Shown here one piece after another: positions 9,234 to 18,558 of a stretch of DNA of 64,000 bases; position 1 is the first letter of the stretch, and every line of letters begins with the position of its first letter. A program made the position numbers and the translations under genes. The notes beneath the pieces were generated by a model. The model made no database searches. It was not told the origin of the DNA and worked only from the letters and a program-made list of their open reading frames with translations. Source of the stretch: Massilia norwichensis (GTDB taxonomy: Bacteria; Pseudomonadota; Gammaproteobacteria; Burkholderiales; Burkholderiaceae_D); the NCBI RefSeq assembly GCF_024753245.1, contig NZ_JANUGX010000010.1, positions 106,834 to 170,833 on the forward strand. Direction: 5' to 3'.

Positions 9234-12200
9234 TCAGCGCCGGACTTCCTGCTCGAAGGGGAAGGCCGGCAGTCCCGATCGACCGTCGTACAGCGTACAG
9301 GTCGGGGCGTCCGCCCAGCAGTAGCGCACCTTCCGCGCCTTGCCGTCATCCGCCAGCACCACCTGCGAACCGCTGACCTGCGCCTCGGCCCAATGGCAGC
9401 CGGCGGCATCGCAGGTCTCGAAGCCGATCGGCCGGTTGGCGCCGTAAGCCAGCAGCGTCCCTTCGATGCCGTCGAAGTCGAGCACGATACGCCCGCCCCC
9501 GGCGAGCGCCGAGCGGATCATCGGCCCGGTGCTGCCCGCCGCCCCGTACAGCCGGGTCCCGACCGCGCGCGCCAGGCGCTGGCCGACGGCCTGCTTGTTG
9601 GCGGGGTGGATGTCGCCGGGCTCGCCGAGATCGACCGCCGTCACCAGCACCGCGTTCGGGTCCTTCAGCACCGCCAGGCGCTGGTCTTCGCGCAGGCGGG
9701 CCAGCGCCGATTCGGCCGGCTGCGCCGGGCGCGCGCCGAAGTTCGCCAACTGCACCACCGCGAACAGCATGTCCTTGCCGAACTGCCCGCGCCAGTCCGC
9801 GAACAGGCGGCCCAGCAGGTCCTGGTAAGGTGTGCCGACATTCGTCTCGCCCTGGTACCACAGCGTCCCTTTGAAGGGGAAGTTGGCGAGCGGTGCGATC
9901 ATCCCGTTGTACAGCACGCTCACGCCGGACATCGCATCCCAGGGCGCGCGCGGCGGGTACTTCTGCGCCGACGGTGCGAGCTGCCAGCGCCACTGCGCCA
10001 GCGGGACGACACTGCCGTCGGCCAGGCGCAGCTGGCGCGGCTCGGCGCCGTACATGCCGCCGAAGCTCCACAGGTCGACGATGTTGGCCACCACCGTGTT
10101 GTCGCCGGCCTTGAGGGTACCGGCCGGCAGCGGGTAGACGCGGCGCGTGCCCGCACCCGAGGTCAGGCCGACCGGCTTGCCGTTCACCCAGCTGATGTCG
10201 ATCTCGTCGATGAGGCCCAGTTCCAGCGTGGCGGCCTGCGCCGCCTGGGCCGGGCTCAAGCGCACCGAGGCCCCGTACCAGACGCTGCCATCGTAGGCGG
10301 CGAGTTCCGGCACCTCCCACTTTTCCCAGTTCTTCGAGACGTCGGGCACGGCGCGCCAGCGCGCCAGCTCGGCCGGCGTGGCGGCCCAGGGTTGCCCAGC
10401 TGCGCCGCCGCTGCGCCACCACTGCTCGAATTCCTGGCCGAAGGCGATGCTGGCGCGCGCCGGATCGGTCGCGTAGAGCTTCAGGAGGTCCTGCTGCCTG
10501 GCGTAGTCCGGCAGCGAGGCCGCCGGCGAGAGCCAGGCCGTGATGTTCGAGCCGCCCAGCGAGGCATGCACCAGGCCGATCGGCAGCTTGTGCTTTTGCT
10601 GCAGTTCCTGGCCGAAGAAATAGCAGGCGGCCGACCACTTTGGCACCGTCTGCGGCGCTGCCGCTTCCCACGGTGCCGGATTGGCCAGCCGCTCGCGCGG
10701 CGCCGGCACCGGATCCACCGCCACCGTCGCCATGCGCAGGTCCGGGTTGGCGGCATTGCCGATCACGACGTCCGAGTTCAGCGCACGCGTGATCGGCAGC
10801 TGCATGTTGGACTGGCCCGAGCACAGGTAGACGTCGCCGGTGACGACGTCGGCCAGCGTCACGCCCTGGCCGCCGGCGCCGCTGACGCTCAGAGTGCCGC
10901 TGCGGCCGGGGACAAAGTCGGGCAGCGCCACGCTGAAGCGCCCGTTTTCGTCCGCCGTCGCTTCCCATTTGCCGCCGAAACCGGCGACGACGATGCGCTC
11001 GCGCGGCGCCGCCCGGCCCGAGACCACGGCGCGCCGGCGCGGCAGCACCATGTGGTCGCCGAACAGGCTGTCCAGTGTCAGCCGGGGCTGGCCACCGGCG
11101 CCGGCCAGCGCATGCAGGCGCTGCGCCGACTGGCGGATCACCTCGAGCGTGGAAGCATCGCTGTCGAACACCGAATACAGGCCCTGCTCTTCCTGCGGCG
11201 GGTCGCCGACGAAATCGTTCCCGGGCCGCCACCAGTAATCGGCATTGGCGGCGCGCCCAGCCCCGCCCCAGGCCCAGAAGTTCCAGCCGGCGATGGGGTC
11301 GCCCGCGGCCGCGCGCTGCTGCAGCAGGCCGAACACCTCGCCGTAGAAGCGGTCGCGCACCGTGGTCGGTGTCTTGAGGTCGAAACCGGCGCCGTCGCGG
11401 TTCAGGCCGAATTCCTCGAGCACGATGGGCTTGCCCAGGGTTTTCGCATCGTCGATGTGGGTGTTCAGGTAGCGCCGGCTCTTGTCCAGCATGCCGTCCC
11501 AGGTCTGCGCGGCCCGCTTCGGATCGAACCAGCCCCAGTTGGCCGGCCACAGGTGGTAGGTCAGGTAGGCGATGTCCGGCGTGCGGTGCGCATCCAGGAA
11601 AAGCTGGCGGTCTTCGCTGGAGCCGGCCAGGCCTTCGCTGCCGCTGCTGACCAGGTGCCGGTCGTCCAGCGTGCGGATGTAATGCGCGGTTTCACGGATC
11701 CACTTCACGTAGGCGGCCTTCTCGGCCGCCGTGACTTTGCTGTTGCCCGGGCGCGGCTCGTTCGCCAACTGCCAGGACATGATGGCCGGGTCGTCGCGGT
11801 AAGACTTGCCGGTGACCGTGTTCGTACGCTGGACCAGATGCGCGATCACGCGGCGGTACTCGGCCTGCGCCTTGTCGTTGGTGTAGAAGCGTGCGTTCTC
11901 GGCCATGAAGCGCTCATAATCGCGGCTCGCGTTCGGGTCGTGGGCCGGGCTGCCGGTGAACCAGTTCAGGTACTGGGTCATCCCGCCCGACCACTGCCAG
12001 AAGTTGTTCAGATAGAGCACCGCCGTCATGTCGCGCTTGCCGAGTTCGGCCAGCAGGAAGTCCAGGCCCTGCAGCAGCTGCTCGTCGTAGCGGCCCGGCG
12101 CGGCCGTCGTGGCCGGGCTGACCGCGCTGCGCATCGCGCTCTGTTCCGACACCGCCAGCACACGCACGTTGTTGATGCCGAGCGCCTTCAGGCGGTCCAG

Positions 12201-12434
12201 TTCCTGCAGCAGGCGCTGGCGCCGCCCGACCGCCGATGGCGCGCCGAGGTAGCCGCCGTACCAGAGGTTGGTGCCGGCCACGTACCAGGGCTGGCCCCTG
12301 CGCACGAAGTGGCTGCCCTCGACGGCGACGAAGCCGTCCGGCACCGGGCCGGCGGCGGCCCAGGCGCTGCCCCAGCCCGCGAAGGCCAGCAGCAGCGCGC
12401 CCACCGGCAGCGCGCGTACACTCGCGCGCCTCAT
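9234..12434 (-). CDS. GH5-like mannanase fused to an SGNH/sialate O-acetylesterase-type domain
   Basis: 1066 aa. The start ATG at 12434 overlaps the stop of the upstream GH3 gene (ATGA), so translation is probably coupled. A signal peptide (RRASVRALPVGALLLAFAGWGSAWA) leads into a GH5-type domain, about residues 30-430: GTNLWYGGYLGA, WQLANEPRPG (Glu226) and LEEFGLN (Glu340/341), a pattern typical of the beta-mannanase branch. After a linker, residues about 440-1066 form an SGNH esterase of the sialate O-acetylesterase type: CSGQSNMQLP (Ser542), LGGSNITAW, LWYQGETNV and GDIHPANK (His943). The two halves suggest that acetyl groups and the mannan backbone are removed by one exported protein. Substrate is an inference. 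Confidence 0.87.
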   Translation of the reverse strand: MRRASVRALPVGALLLAFAGWGSAWAAAGPVPDGFVAVEGSHFVRRGQPWYVAGTNLWYGGYLGAPSAVGRRQRLLQELDRLKALGINNVRVLAVSEQSAMRSAVSPATTAAPGRYDEQLLQGLDFLLAELGKRDMTAVLYLNNFWQWSGGMTQYLNWFTGSPAHDPNASRDYERFMAENARFYTNDKAQAEYRRVIAHLVQRTNTVTGKSYRDDPAIMSWQLANEPRPGNSKVTAAEKAAYVKWIRETAHYIRTLDDRHLVSSGSEGLAGSSEDRQLFLDAHRTPDIAYLTYHLWPANWGWFDPKRAAQTWDGMLDKSRRYLNTHIDDAKTLGKPIVLEEFGLNRDGAGFDLKTPTTVRDRFYGEVFGLLQQRAAAGDPIAGWNFWAWGGAGRAANADYWWRPGNDFVGDPPQEEQGLYSVFDSDASTLEVIRQSAQRLHALAGAGGQPRLTLDSLFGDHMVLPRRRAVVSGRAAPRERIVVAGFGGKWEATADENGRFSVALPDFVPGRSGTLSVSGAGGQGVTLADVVTGDVYLCSGQSNMQLPITRALNSDVVIGNAANPDLRMATVAVDPVPAPRERLANPAPWEAAAPQTVPKWSAACYFFGQELQQKHKLPIGLVHASLGGSNITAWLSPAASLPDYARQQDLLKLYATDPARASIAFGQEFEQWWRSGGAAGQPWAATPAELARWRAVPDVSKNWEKWEVPELAAYDGSVWYGASVRLSPAQAAQAATLELGLIDEIDISWVNGKPVGLTSGAGTRRVYPLPAGTLKAGDNTVVANIVDLWSFGGMYGAEPRQLRLADGSVVPLAQWRWQLAPSAQKYPPRAPWDAMSGVSVLYNGMIAPLANFPFKGTLWYQGETNVGTPYQDLLGRLFADWRGQFGKDMLFAVVQLANFGARPAQPAESALARLREDQRLAVLKDPNAVLVTAVDLGEPGDIHPANKQAVGQRLARAVGTRLYGAAGSTGPMIRSALAGGGRIVLDFDGIEGTLLAYGANRPIGFETCDAAGCHWAEAQVSGSQVVLADDGKARKVRYCWADAPTCTLYDGRSGLPAFPFEQEVRR

Positions 12435-14665
12435 TTCGCCTTCCCTGCACCCCGCACATCCAGGGTGCTCGCCGGCAGTTCGACCGTCACGCTGCTGGCG
12501 TTCGTGCCGGCGGCATCCTCGGCCAGGGTCACGCGCACCTTGCCCTTGGCGATGCGCCAGGTGCGCGACTTCTCGTCGAACATGCCCAGCACGCGCGGCT
12601 CCACCGTCAGCGCGACCTCCTTCGCCTCGCCCGGCTGCAGCAGCACCTTGTCCCAGCCGGCCAGGCGCTTCGGCGCTTCCCACTTGCCGGACAGCGGCGA
12701 CACGTAGACCTGGGGCACGTCCTTGCCGGCCACGTTGCCGGTGTTCGTGACCTTGAAGCGCACCTGCAGGCGACCATCCTTGACCTGGCTGCTCAGGCCC
12801 GAATACGCGAAGCTGGTGTAGGACAGGCCGTGGCCGAAGGGAAACAGCGGCTTGTGGCCCTTCAGGTCGAACCACTTGTAACCGATCGCCGCGCCTTCGT
12901 GGTAGTCGACCGCGAACTGCAGTTGCGGGTTCTTCGGATCGCCGTCCACTTTCGGGCGCGGCAGCTGCTGTTCGGAGGCCGGGAAAGTGGCCGGCAGGTG
13001 GCCCGAGGGGTTCACGACACCGAACAGCACGTTGGCGATCGCTTCGCCGCCGCTGGTGCCCGGATACCAGGCTTCCAGCACCGCCGGCACCTTGTTCAGC
13101 CAGGGCATGGCGACCGGGCCGCCGGTCTCCAGCACGACCACCGTACGCCGGTTGGCATCGGCCACCGCTCCGATCAGGTCGTCCTGGCGGTCCGGCAGGG
13201 CCAGCGATTCGGCGTCGACCGATTCGGCGGTCCACTGGGTGGCGAAGACCACGGCGACGTCGGCCTGGCTCGCCACCCGTGCGGCGCGCACCGGATCGGT
13301 ACCGTCGTCGTAGACCACCTTCGCCTCCGGCGCCTGGGCCCGGATCGCGCGCAGCGGCGAGGACGGATGGTAGACCACCGGCCCCGGCCAGGTGGCCGGC
13401 AGCAGGCCCTTGACCGCATTGCCGCCGACCGGATACACCAGCGAGGAGCCGCCGCCCGCCGGCACGCCGGCGTCGGCGTGGCCGCCGATCACGGCGATGG
13501 TGCGCACGCTCTTCGCCAGCGGCAGCACGCCGCCCTCGTTGCGCAGCAAGACGATGCCTTCTTCGGCGGTAGCGCGGCTGACCGCGGCATGGGCCTTGAA
13601 GTCGATCGTACCGCCCTCCTTCAGTGGATTGTCGACCACGCCCTTGGCGAACATGCTGCGCACGATGCGGGTGACCATGTCGTCCAGGCGCGCCTGCGGC
13701 ACCGCGCCGGACTTGATGGCTTCTTCGAGCGCGCCGCCGAAGTATGGCGACTTGTCGAATTCATGGCCCGACTGCTGGTCCAGGCCGTTGTTCGCCGCGG
13801 CCACCGTGCTGTGGGTCGCACCCCAGTCGGACATCACGAAACCGCGGTAGCCCCAGTCGCGCTTCAGCACCTGGTTCAGCAGGTAGTCGTTCTCGCAGGC
13901 GTAAGGGCCGTTGACGCGGTTGTAGGAACACATGACCGAGCCGGCGTCGGACTGTTCGATCGCCAGCTGCATCGCCAGCAGGTCGGACATGCGCAGGGCC
14001 GCCTTGTCGATGCGCGCATCGAGTTCGTTGCGGCCGGTCTCCTGGTCGTTCAGCACATAGTGCTTGACGGTCGCGATGATCTGGTTCGATTCGATGCCCT
14101 TCACCGCATTGCCGACCATGACGCCGGACAGCAGCGGGTCCTCGCCGGCGTATTCGAAGTTGCGGCCGTTGCGCGGCTCGCGCATCAGGTTCACGCCGCC
14201 GGCCAGCATCACATTGAAGCCCGAGGCGCGCGCCTCGGCGCCGATCATCGCGCCGCCGGCATAGGCCAGCTTCGGGTCCCAGCTCGAGGCCGTGGCCAGG
14301 CCCGACGGCAGCGAGGTCCGCTCGCGCACGTTCGGTCCGGCCTGCGAGGCCACGCCCAGCCCGGCATCGGTCTCGAACAGCGCCGGCAGGCCGAGCCGCG
14401 GCGTGCCCGGGATGTAGCCTGCCGACTGCGGCAGCGCTTCCGGAATCTTCTTGCTCTTGCCGAAGTCGTGACCGAAATAAGCCATCACCCAGCGCAGCTT
14501 TTCCTCCTGGGTCATGGCCTTGACGGCCAGTTCGGCGCGCCGGTCGGCACTCAGGGCGCGGTCGAGCCAGGGCTTCTGGGCCGGCTCCGGCGGCGTGGCC
14601 GGCGCGCTGACGGCGAACAGGGGGAAAGCGGCGGCCAGGGCCGCGCTCAGGTGGCGAATGCGCAT
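12431..14665 (-). CDS. Beta-glucosidase-type GH3 enzyme with fibronectin III-like C-terminus
   Basis: 744 aa with a cleavable signal peptide (RHLSAALAAAFPLFAVSAPA). The GH3 catalytic domain has MREPRNGRNFEYAGEDPLLSG, KHYVLNDQETGR and RGFVMSDWGATH, where Asp280 is the nucleophile. The C-terminal sandwich contains GIVLLRNEGGVLPLA, and a fibronectin III-like domain ends the protein (FKVTNTGNVAGKDVPQVYVSP). Retaining GH3 enzymes of this layout are usually periplasmic beta-glucosidases acting on cello- or gluco-manno-oligosaccharides. It lies between the GH43 gene (30 bp upstream, with AAGGAGACC before its own ATG) and the GH5-esterase fusion (4-bp overlap), in a single three-gene operon. Confidence 0.94.
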   Translation of the reverse strand: MRIRHLSAALAAAFPLFAVSAPATPPEPAQKPWLDRALSADRRAELAVKAMTQEEKLRWVMAYFGHDFGKSKKIPEALPQSAGYIPGTPRLGLPALFETDAGLGVASQAGPNVRERTSLPSGLATASSWDPKLAYAGGAMIGAEARASGFNVMLAGGVNLMREPRNGRNFEYAGEDPLLSGVMVGNAVKGIESNQIIATVKHYVLNDQETGRNELDARIDKAALRMSDLLAMQLAIEQSDAGSVMCSYNRVNGPYACENDYLLNQVLKRDWGYRGFVMSDWGATHSTVAAANNGLDQQSGHEFDKSPYFGGALEEAIKSGAVPQARLDDMVTRIVRSMFAKGVVDNPLKEGGTIDFKAHAAVSRATAEEGIVLLRNEGGVLPLAKSVRTIAVIGGHADAGVPAGGGSSLVYPVGGNAVKGLLPATWPGPVVYHPSSPLRAIRAQAPEAKVVYDDGTDPVRAARVASQADVAVVFATQWTAESVDAESLALPDRQDDLIGAVADANRRTVVVLETGGPVAMPWLNKVPAVLEAWYPGTSGGEAIANVLFGVVNPSGHLPATFPASEQQLPRPKVDGDPKNPQLQFAVDYHEGAAIGYKWFDLKGHKPLFPFGHGLSYTSFAYSGLSSQVKDGRLQVRFKVTNTGNVAGKDVPQVYVSPLSGKWEAPKRLAGWDKVLLQPGEAKEVALTVEPRVLGMFDEKSRTWRIAKGKVRVTLAEDAAGTNASSVTVELPASTLDVRGAGKAK

Positions 14666-14695
14666 GAAGGGTCTCCTTTTTGTGTTTTATTGAAG

Positions 14696-16285
14696 TCAGT
14701 GCTGCCTGCCGGCGTCCGCCGGCTGGTAATCGAACCACGCGAAATCGGCGGGCGGCATGGCGGCGCGGTCGGGCGCGTGCGCCACCATGCCGATCACCAC
14801 GCCGGTGAATCCGCCGGCCTCCTCGGAACTGAGCGGGGCCGTGGGCAGGCTGCCAAAGGCCGCGTCCTCGCGCCCGCCGATGCGGTAGCCGAACACATAG
14901 CGGTCCGGCTGGCCGCGCACGCTCAGCTCGACCTGGCCCGGGCCCAGCGCCGTTTCGCGCACGACCTTGCTCACGCCTTTGACGCGGGTGGTCAAGCGCA
15001 GCACGCGGCCCTTGCCGGTGCCGGCGACCAGCAGCTGGTAGTGGTTATCTTCGTTCATGCGCAGCGCCAGCCCGGCCTCCTGCCCCTTCGCGCGCGGCGC
15101 AAAGTCGAGCAGCGTGGCGGCGCGCATCTGCAGGTCTTCCTGGCGCCGGCCGACGAAGGCCGGCGTGCCGATGTCCGCCAGCGACAGCGTGCTGCCCTTC
15201 AGGCGCAGCACGCCCGGCCTGTCGGTGAGCGACCACAGCTCCGTGGCGGGACCGCGCAGGAAGATCCAGTCCAGCCCCAGCGTGGCGCCGTCGAAGTCGT
15301 CGCGGACCGGCGCGGCCGGCCATGGCTGCGATGGCGGCAGCCCGTCCGCCTGCACCTTCAAGCCGAGCGGCGCGCCGCCGTTGATCTTCAGCCAGCCGTC
15401 CGCGGTCCATTCGACCGGGGCCAGCATGGTCTCGCGGCCGATGTGGTGCTTGAAGCTCAGGGCGCGCACGCCCAGCATCACCATGAACCACTTGCCCTCC
15501 GGGGTCTGCACCAGGTCGGCGTGGCCGAGGGCCTGCAGCGGCTGTTCGGGGCGGTCGCGGTGGGTGAGGATCGGGTTGCCCGGTGCGCCCTCGAACGGCC
15601 CCCACGGCGACCTGGAACGCGCCAGGATCACCGCGTGGCCGTAGGAGGTGCCGCCTTCCGCATGCAGCAGGTAGTACCAGCCATTGATCTTGTACAGGTG
15701 CGGCCCTTCCGGCCAGATGCCGCCCGTGCCGTTCCAGATGCGTTTGTGCTCGCCCTTGGGCTGGCCGGTGGCGACGTCGATCTCGACCTGGGCGATGCAG
15801 CCATGTTCGCCGCCCTCTTCGTGCGTCAGGTAGACCTTGCCGTCGTCGTCGAAGAACAGCGAGGGATCGATGCCCTCGACCTTGACCGGAATCGGCTCGG
15901 ACCAAGGTCCGGACGGACTATTCGCATGCACGATGAAATTGCCGCCGCCCGCGATGTTCGTGGTGATCATCGTGAAGCGGCCGTTACCACAGCGCAGGGT
16001 CGGCGCGAAGATGCCTTCGGAGCTCTTCTGCCCGGCCAGCGGCAACTGCTTCGGCGTGCTCAAGGCGTGGCCGACGAGCTTCCAGTGCACCAGGTCCCGG
16101 CTGTGAAAGATCGGCACGCCCGGATAGTATTCGAAGGTGCTGGTGGCGAGGTAGTAGTCGCTGCCGTCGCGGCAGATGCTGGGATCGGGATGGAAGCCCG
16201 GCAGCACCGGATTGCGGTATTCGCCGGCGCCGGCGCTGCCCGCGCACAGGAGCGCCGACAGGATCAACAGGGACTTGCGCATCAT
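14696..16285 (-). CDS. GH43 beta-xylosidase/alpha-arabinofuranosidase
   Basis: 529 aa, with signal peptide MMRKSLLILSALLCAGSAGAG. The five-bladed GH43 propeller shows its three acidic residues: Asp34 in GFHPDPS (base), Asp in VEGIDPSLFF (pKa modulator) and Glu in GIWPEGPHLY (acid). The last 200 residues form a jelly-roll of the kind seen in xylosidase/arabinofuranosidase subfamilies (DDFDGATLGLDWIFLRGP onward). It probably trims xylose or arabinose side groups from hemicellulose fragments in the periplasm. First gene of the GH43-GH3-GH5 operon, read from the LacI-controlled promoter at 16363-16405. A second possible ATG is the next codon. Confidence 0.93.
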   Translation of the reverse strand: MMRKSLLILSALLCAGSAGAGEYRNPVLPGFHPDPSICRDGSDYYLATSTFEYYPGVPIFHSRDLVHWKLVGHALSTPKQLPLAGQKSSEGIFAPTLRCGNGRFTMITTNIAGGGNFIVHANSPSGPWSEPIPVKVEGIDPSLFFDDDGKVYLTHEEGGEHGCIAQVEIDVATGQPKGEHKRIWNGTGGIWPEGPHLYKINGWYYLLHAEGGTSYGHAVILARSRSPWGPFEGAPGNPILTHRDRPEQPLQALGHADLVQTPEGKWFMVMLGVRALSFKHHIGRETMLAPVEWTADGWLKINGGAPLGLKVQADGLPPSQPWPAAPVRDDFDGATLGLDWIFLRGPATELWSLTDRPGVLRLKGSTLSLADIGTPAFVGRRQEDLQMRAATLLDFAPRAKGQEAGLALRMNEDNHYQLLVAGTGKGRVLRLTTRVKGVSKVVRETALGPGQVELSVRGQPDRYVFGYRIGGREDAAFGSLPTAPLSSEEAGGFTGVVIGMVAHAPDRAAMPPADFAWFDYQPADAGRQH

Positions 16286-16362
16286 TCGGGGTTCTCCACG
16301 CGCGCCGCACAGCGGCAGGTTTCTGGCCGTTCAGCGGCATGGCGTCGGCCATCGCCCTGAAA

Positions 16363-16405
16363 TGTTAGCGCAACCAGTATATGTTACAAAAAGCCAAGCG
16401 GCAAC
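16363..16405 (-). promoter_or_regulatory. Promoter and LacI-type operator of the GH43-GH3-GH5 operon
   Basis: On the minus strand TTGCCG (16405-16400), a 17-bp spacer and TATACT (16382-16377) form the promoter. The operator ATGTTAGCGCAACCAG (16363-16378, plus reading) overlaps the -10 and start point, the same placement as at 1420-1435. Confidence 0.6.
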
Positions 16406-16475
16406 GAAAAGCGTGGCGCCGCCTCTTTCCCCTTTTGGCCGGGAACAGTCTACAAAAAGATATATCGTCTTGCGG

Positions 16476-16481
16476 TATAAT
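16476..16481 (+). promoter_or_regulatory. -10 element of the arsR-type gene promoter
   Basis: Perfect TATAAT, 26 bp before the start codon at 16507. AT-rich dyad-like sequence around it (TATATCG ... CGGTATAA, 16461-16480) is a plausible binding site for the repressor it precedes, as BigR-type repressors usually bind over their own promoter. No clear -35 was found. Confidence 0.5.
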
Positions 16482-16506
16482 GTCGAAAGACATGGGAGCC
16501 GATGCG

Positions 16507-16848
16507 ATGGCACACGATCAGAACAAATTCGACTTGGCGGAAATGCAGGCCGCCGCGGCGCGCGCATGTGCGCTGCTGAAGGTGCTCGGCAACCCCGACC
16601 GCCTGATGCTGCTGTGCCAGCTGACCCAGGGCGAATTCTGCGTCAGCGAGCTCGAAACCCTGCTCGGCATCCAGCAGCCGACGCTCTCGCAGCAGCTCGG
16701 CGTGCTGCGCGAGGAAAAGCTGGTCAACACGCGGCGCGAGGGCAAGCAGATCTATTACAGCCTCGCCAGCAAGGAAGCGTCCGCCGTGCTGCAGGTTCTT
16801 TATCAACAATTCTGTACCCCGACACAGGCTGGCAACGATGCGCATTGA
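16507..16848 (+). CDS. ArsR-family repressor, BigR/SqrR-like persulfide sensor
   Basis: 113 aa from ATG 16507 (GGGAG 8 nt upstream); an in-frame ATG at 16492 has a poorer ribosome site. Winged-helix ArsR fold: LLKVLGNPDRLMLLCQLTQGEFCVSELETLLG then QQPTLSQQLGVLREEKLVNTRREGKQIYYSLA. Cysteines in LLCQL and near the C-terminus in QQFCTP sit where BigR/SqrR proteins form the persulfide-responsive tetrasulfide or disulfide pair, and the usual metal-binding CVC motif is absent. It overlaps the downstream YeeE gene by 11 bp and heads a sulfur operon that includes persulfide dioxygenase, so it most likely derepresses the operon when sulfide or persulfide rises. Confidence 0.88.
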   Translation: MAHDQNKFDLAEMQAAAARACALLKVLGNPDRLMLLCQLTQGEFCVSELETLLGIQQPTLSQQLGVLREEKLVNTRREGKQIYYSLASKEASAVLQVLYQQFCTPTQAGNDAH

Positions 16849-17269
16849 CTGGATTCACTTCACGCCCTGGACGGCGCTGGCCGGCGGCCTGCTGATCGGC
16901 CTCGCCGCGGCGGCTTTCGTACTGCTGAACGGCCGGATCGCCGGCATCAGCGGCATCCTCGGCGGCCTGCTGCGCCCGGCGCGCGGCGATATCGCCTGGC
17001 GCGTCGCCTTCCTGGCTGGCCTGGTCGGGGCGCCGCTGGTCCATGCCCTGTTCGCGGCCCTGCCCGAGGCCCGCATCGAGGCCGGCGAAGGCACGCTGGT
17101 CGTGGCTGGCCTGCTGGTCGGGCTCGGCACCCGCTATGGCGCCGGCTGCACCAGCGGCCACGGCGTGTGCGGCCTGTCGCGCCTGTCGCCGCGTTCGCTG
17201 GTGGCGACGGCGGCGTTCATGGCTGCCGGTTTCCTGACCGTGTACCTGCTGCGCCACCTGTTCGCCTGA
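16838..17269 (+). CDS. YeeE/YedE-family membrane protein, first half
   Basis: 143 aa, about four membrane segments. It holds the family signature [21 protein letters not shown] near residue 100, with the conserved cysteine that passes thiosulfate or another sulfur species in the YeeE transporter family. The single-module size fits the split form in which two small proteins (PmpA/PmpB-like) make one transporter. Its ATG lies inside the 3' end of the repressor gene, and the second half follows 10 bp downstream. Function as a sulfur-compound transporter is inferred from family and neighbours. Confidence 0.87.
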   Translation: MRIDWIHFTPWTALAGGLLIGLAAAAFVLLNGRIAGISGILGGLLRPARGDIAWRVAFLAGLVGAPLVHALFAALPEARIEAGEGTLVVAGLLVGLGTRYGAGCTSGHGVCGLSRLSPRSLVATAAFMAAGFLTVYLLRHLFA

Positions 17270-17279
17270 GGAGTCGAAG

Positions 17280-17717
17280 ATGTCCATCGTGAGTGCATTG
17301 ATCGTCGGGCTGCTGTTCGGTATCGGCCTGATCGTTGCGGGAATGACGAATCCGGCCAAGGTCCAGGGCTTCCTCGACCTGGCCGGCAATTGGGATCCGT
17401 CGCTGGCCTTCGTCATGGGCGGCGCCATCCTGGTCGGCCTGGTCGCCTTCCGTTTTGCCGGCAAGCGCGAACGCTCGCTGCTGGGCGAAGCCATGCGCCT
17501 GCCTACCGCAACGCAGATCGACCGCCGCCTGGTGCTGGGCGGCCTGGCCTTCGGCGCCGGCTGGGGACTGGCCGGCTTCTGCCCGGGCCCGGCGCTGGCT
17601 TCGCTCACCACCGGCGGCAGCAAGGCTCTGCTGTTCGGCGGCGCCATGCTGGCCGGCATGCTCGTGTTCGAGATCCTGGAGCGCCGCGTGGCCGCCGCCC
17701 GCGTACGCAAAGCATAA
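17280..17717 (+). CDS. YeeE/YedE-family (DUF6691) membrane protein, second half
   Basis: 145 aa, about four membrane segments. Signature blocks are [31 protein letters not shown] and [18 protein letters not shown], the latter carrying the conserved cysteine. It partners the preceding 143-aa protein; together they equal one full-length YeeE. GAGG lies just before the ATG. The next gene begins 13 bp after its stop, so the pair and the TauE-type permease are almost certainly co-transcribed. Confidence 0.87.
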   Translation: MSIVSALIVGLLFGIGLIVAGMTNPAKVQGFLDLAGNWDPSLAFVMGGAILVGLVAFRFAGKRERSLLGEAMRLPTATQIDRRLVLGGLAFGAGWGLAGFCPGPALASLTTGGSKALLFGGAMLAGMLVFEILERRVAAARVRKA

Positions 17718-17730
17718 GGTCGAGCGCGGC

Positions 17731-18531
17731 ATGCTGACTTCGCTGATGCTCGGCCTCGCGGTGGGTCTGATTCTGGCGCTCACCGGGGCCGGCGGCGGCA
17801 TCCTCGCGGTGCCGCTACTGGTGTTCGGCACCCATATCGGCGTGGCGCAGGCGGGCCCGATCGGCCTGATGGCGGTCGGCATGGCGGCCGCGCTGGGCGC
17901 CATCCTCGGGCTGCGCGCCGGCGTGGTGCGCTACCGCGCGGCGCTGCTGATCGCCATTGCCGGCATGCTGTTCTCGCCCGCCGGCCTGTGGCTGGCGCAC
18001 CGCATCGACAACCGCTGGCTCAGCGTGCTGTTCGCGCTGGTGCTGCTGTACGTTGCCTTCAATACCCTGCGCAAGGCGCGCGGCTGGACGGGTACCGCGG
18101 CAACGCCCGAGGAGCGGCGCCCGCCCTGCGTGCGCGGGCTGGATACCGGCCGCTTCATCTGGATCCGGCCGTGCGCGCGGGCACTCGCCCTGTCCGGCTC
18201 ATTTGCCGGTCTGCTGTCCGGCTTGCTGGGGGTCGGCGGCGGCTTCGTGATGGTCCCCGCGCTGCAGCGCTACACCGACCTGGCGATGCAGTCCGCAGTG
18301 GCGACCTCGCTGGCGGTGATCGCGCTGATTTCGCTGGCCGGCGTCGCCAGCAGTGCGGCCGGCGGCGCGCTCGCCTGGGGCATCGCCCTGCCCTTCTCGG
18401 CCGGCGCACTGGCCGGCATGCCGGGCGGGCGCACATTGTCGGCGCGCCTGTCCAGCCCTCTTCTGCAAACCGCATTCGCCGCCGTCTCCGCCGCCGTCGC
18501 GGCCGGCATGATCGTCAAGGCATTACGCTAA
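17731..18531 (+). CDS. TauE/SafE-family sulfite/sulfur anion permease
   Basis: 266 aa from ATG 17731; the open frame extends upstream, but that part overlaps the previous gene in another frame. It has two repeats of the TauE/SafE motif: LTGAGGGILAVPLLVFGTHI near the N-terminus and LLGVGGGFVMVPALQRYTDLAMQSAVATSLAVI in the second half, with seven to eight membrane segments. Members export sulfite, sulfoacetate or related anions. Between the sulfur transporters and the persulfide dioxygenase, whose product is sulfite, export of sulfite is the natural guess. Confidence 0.87.
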   Translation: MLTSLMLGLAVGLILALTGAGGGILAVPLLVFGTHIGVAQAGPIGLMAVGMAAALGAILGLRAGVVRYRAALLIAIAGMLFSPAGLWLAHRIDNRWLSVLFALVLLYVAFNTLRKARGWTGTAATPEERRPPCVRGLDTGRFIWIRPCARALALSGSFAGLLSGLLGVGGGFVMVPALQRYTDLAMQSAVATSLAVIALISLAGVASSAAGGALAWGIALPFSAGALAGMPGGRTLSARLSSPLLQTAFAAVSAAVAAGMIVKALR

Positions 18532-18558
18532 ACTTCACACGTCTCCCGGGAACACGCC

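Noticed and set aside
12435..13235. Open frame making the GH5-esterase protein 1333 aa long
   Set aside because: The extra N-terminal part overlaps the GH3 gene in another frame and is not protein-like; the signal peptide begins at the ATG at 12434.
9393..16360. Very long plus-strand open frames opposite the GH5/GH3/GH43 operon
   Set aside because: They mirror real genes on the minus strand, have low-complexity Arg/Ala/His composition and no family motifs.
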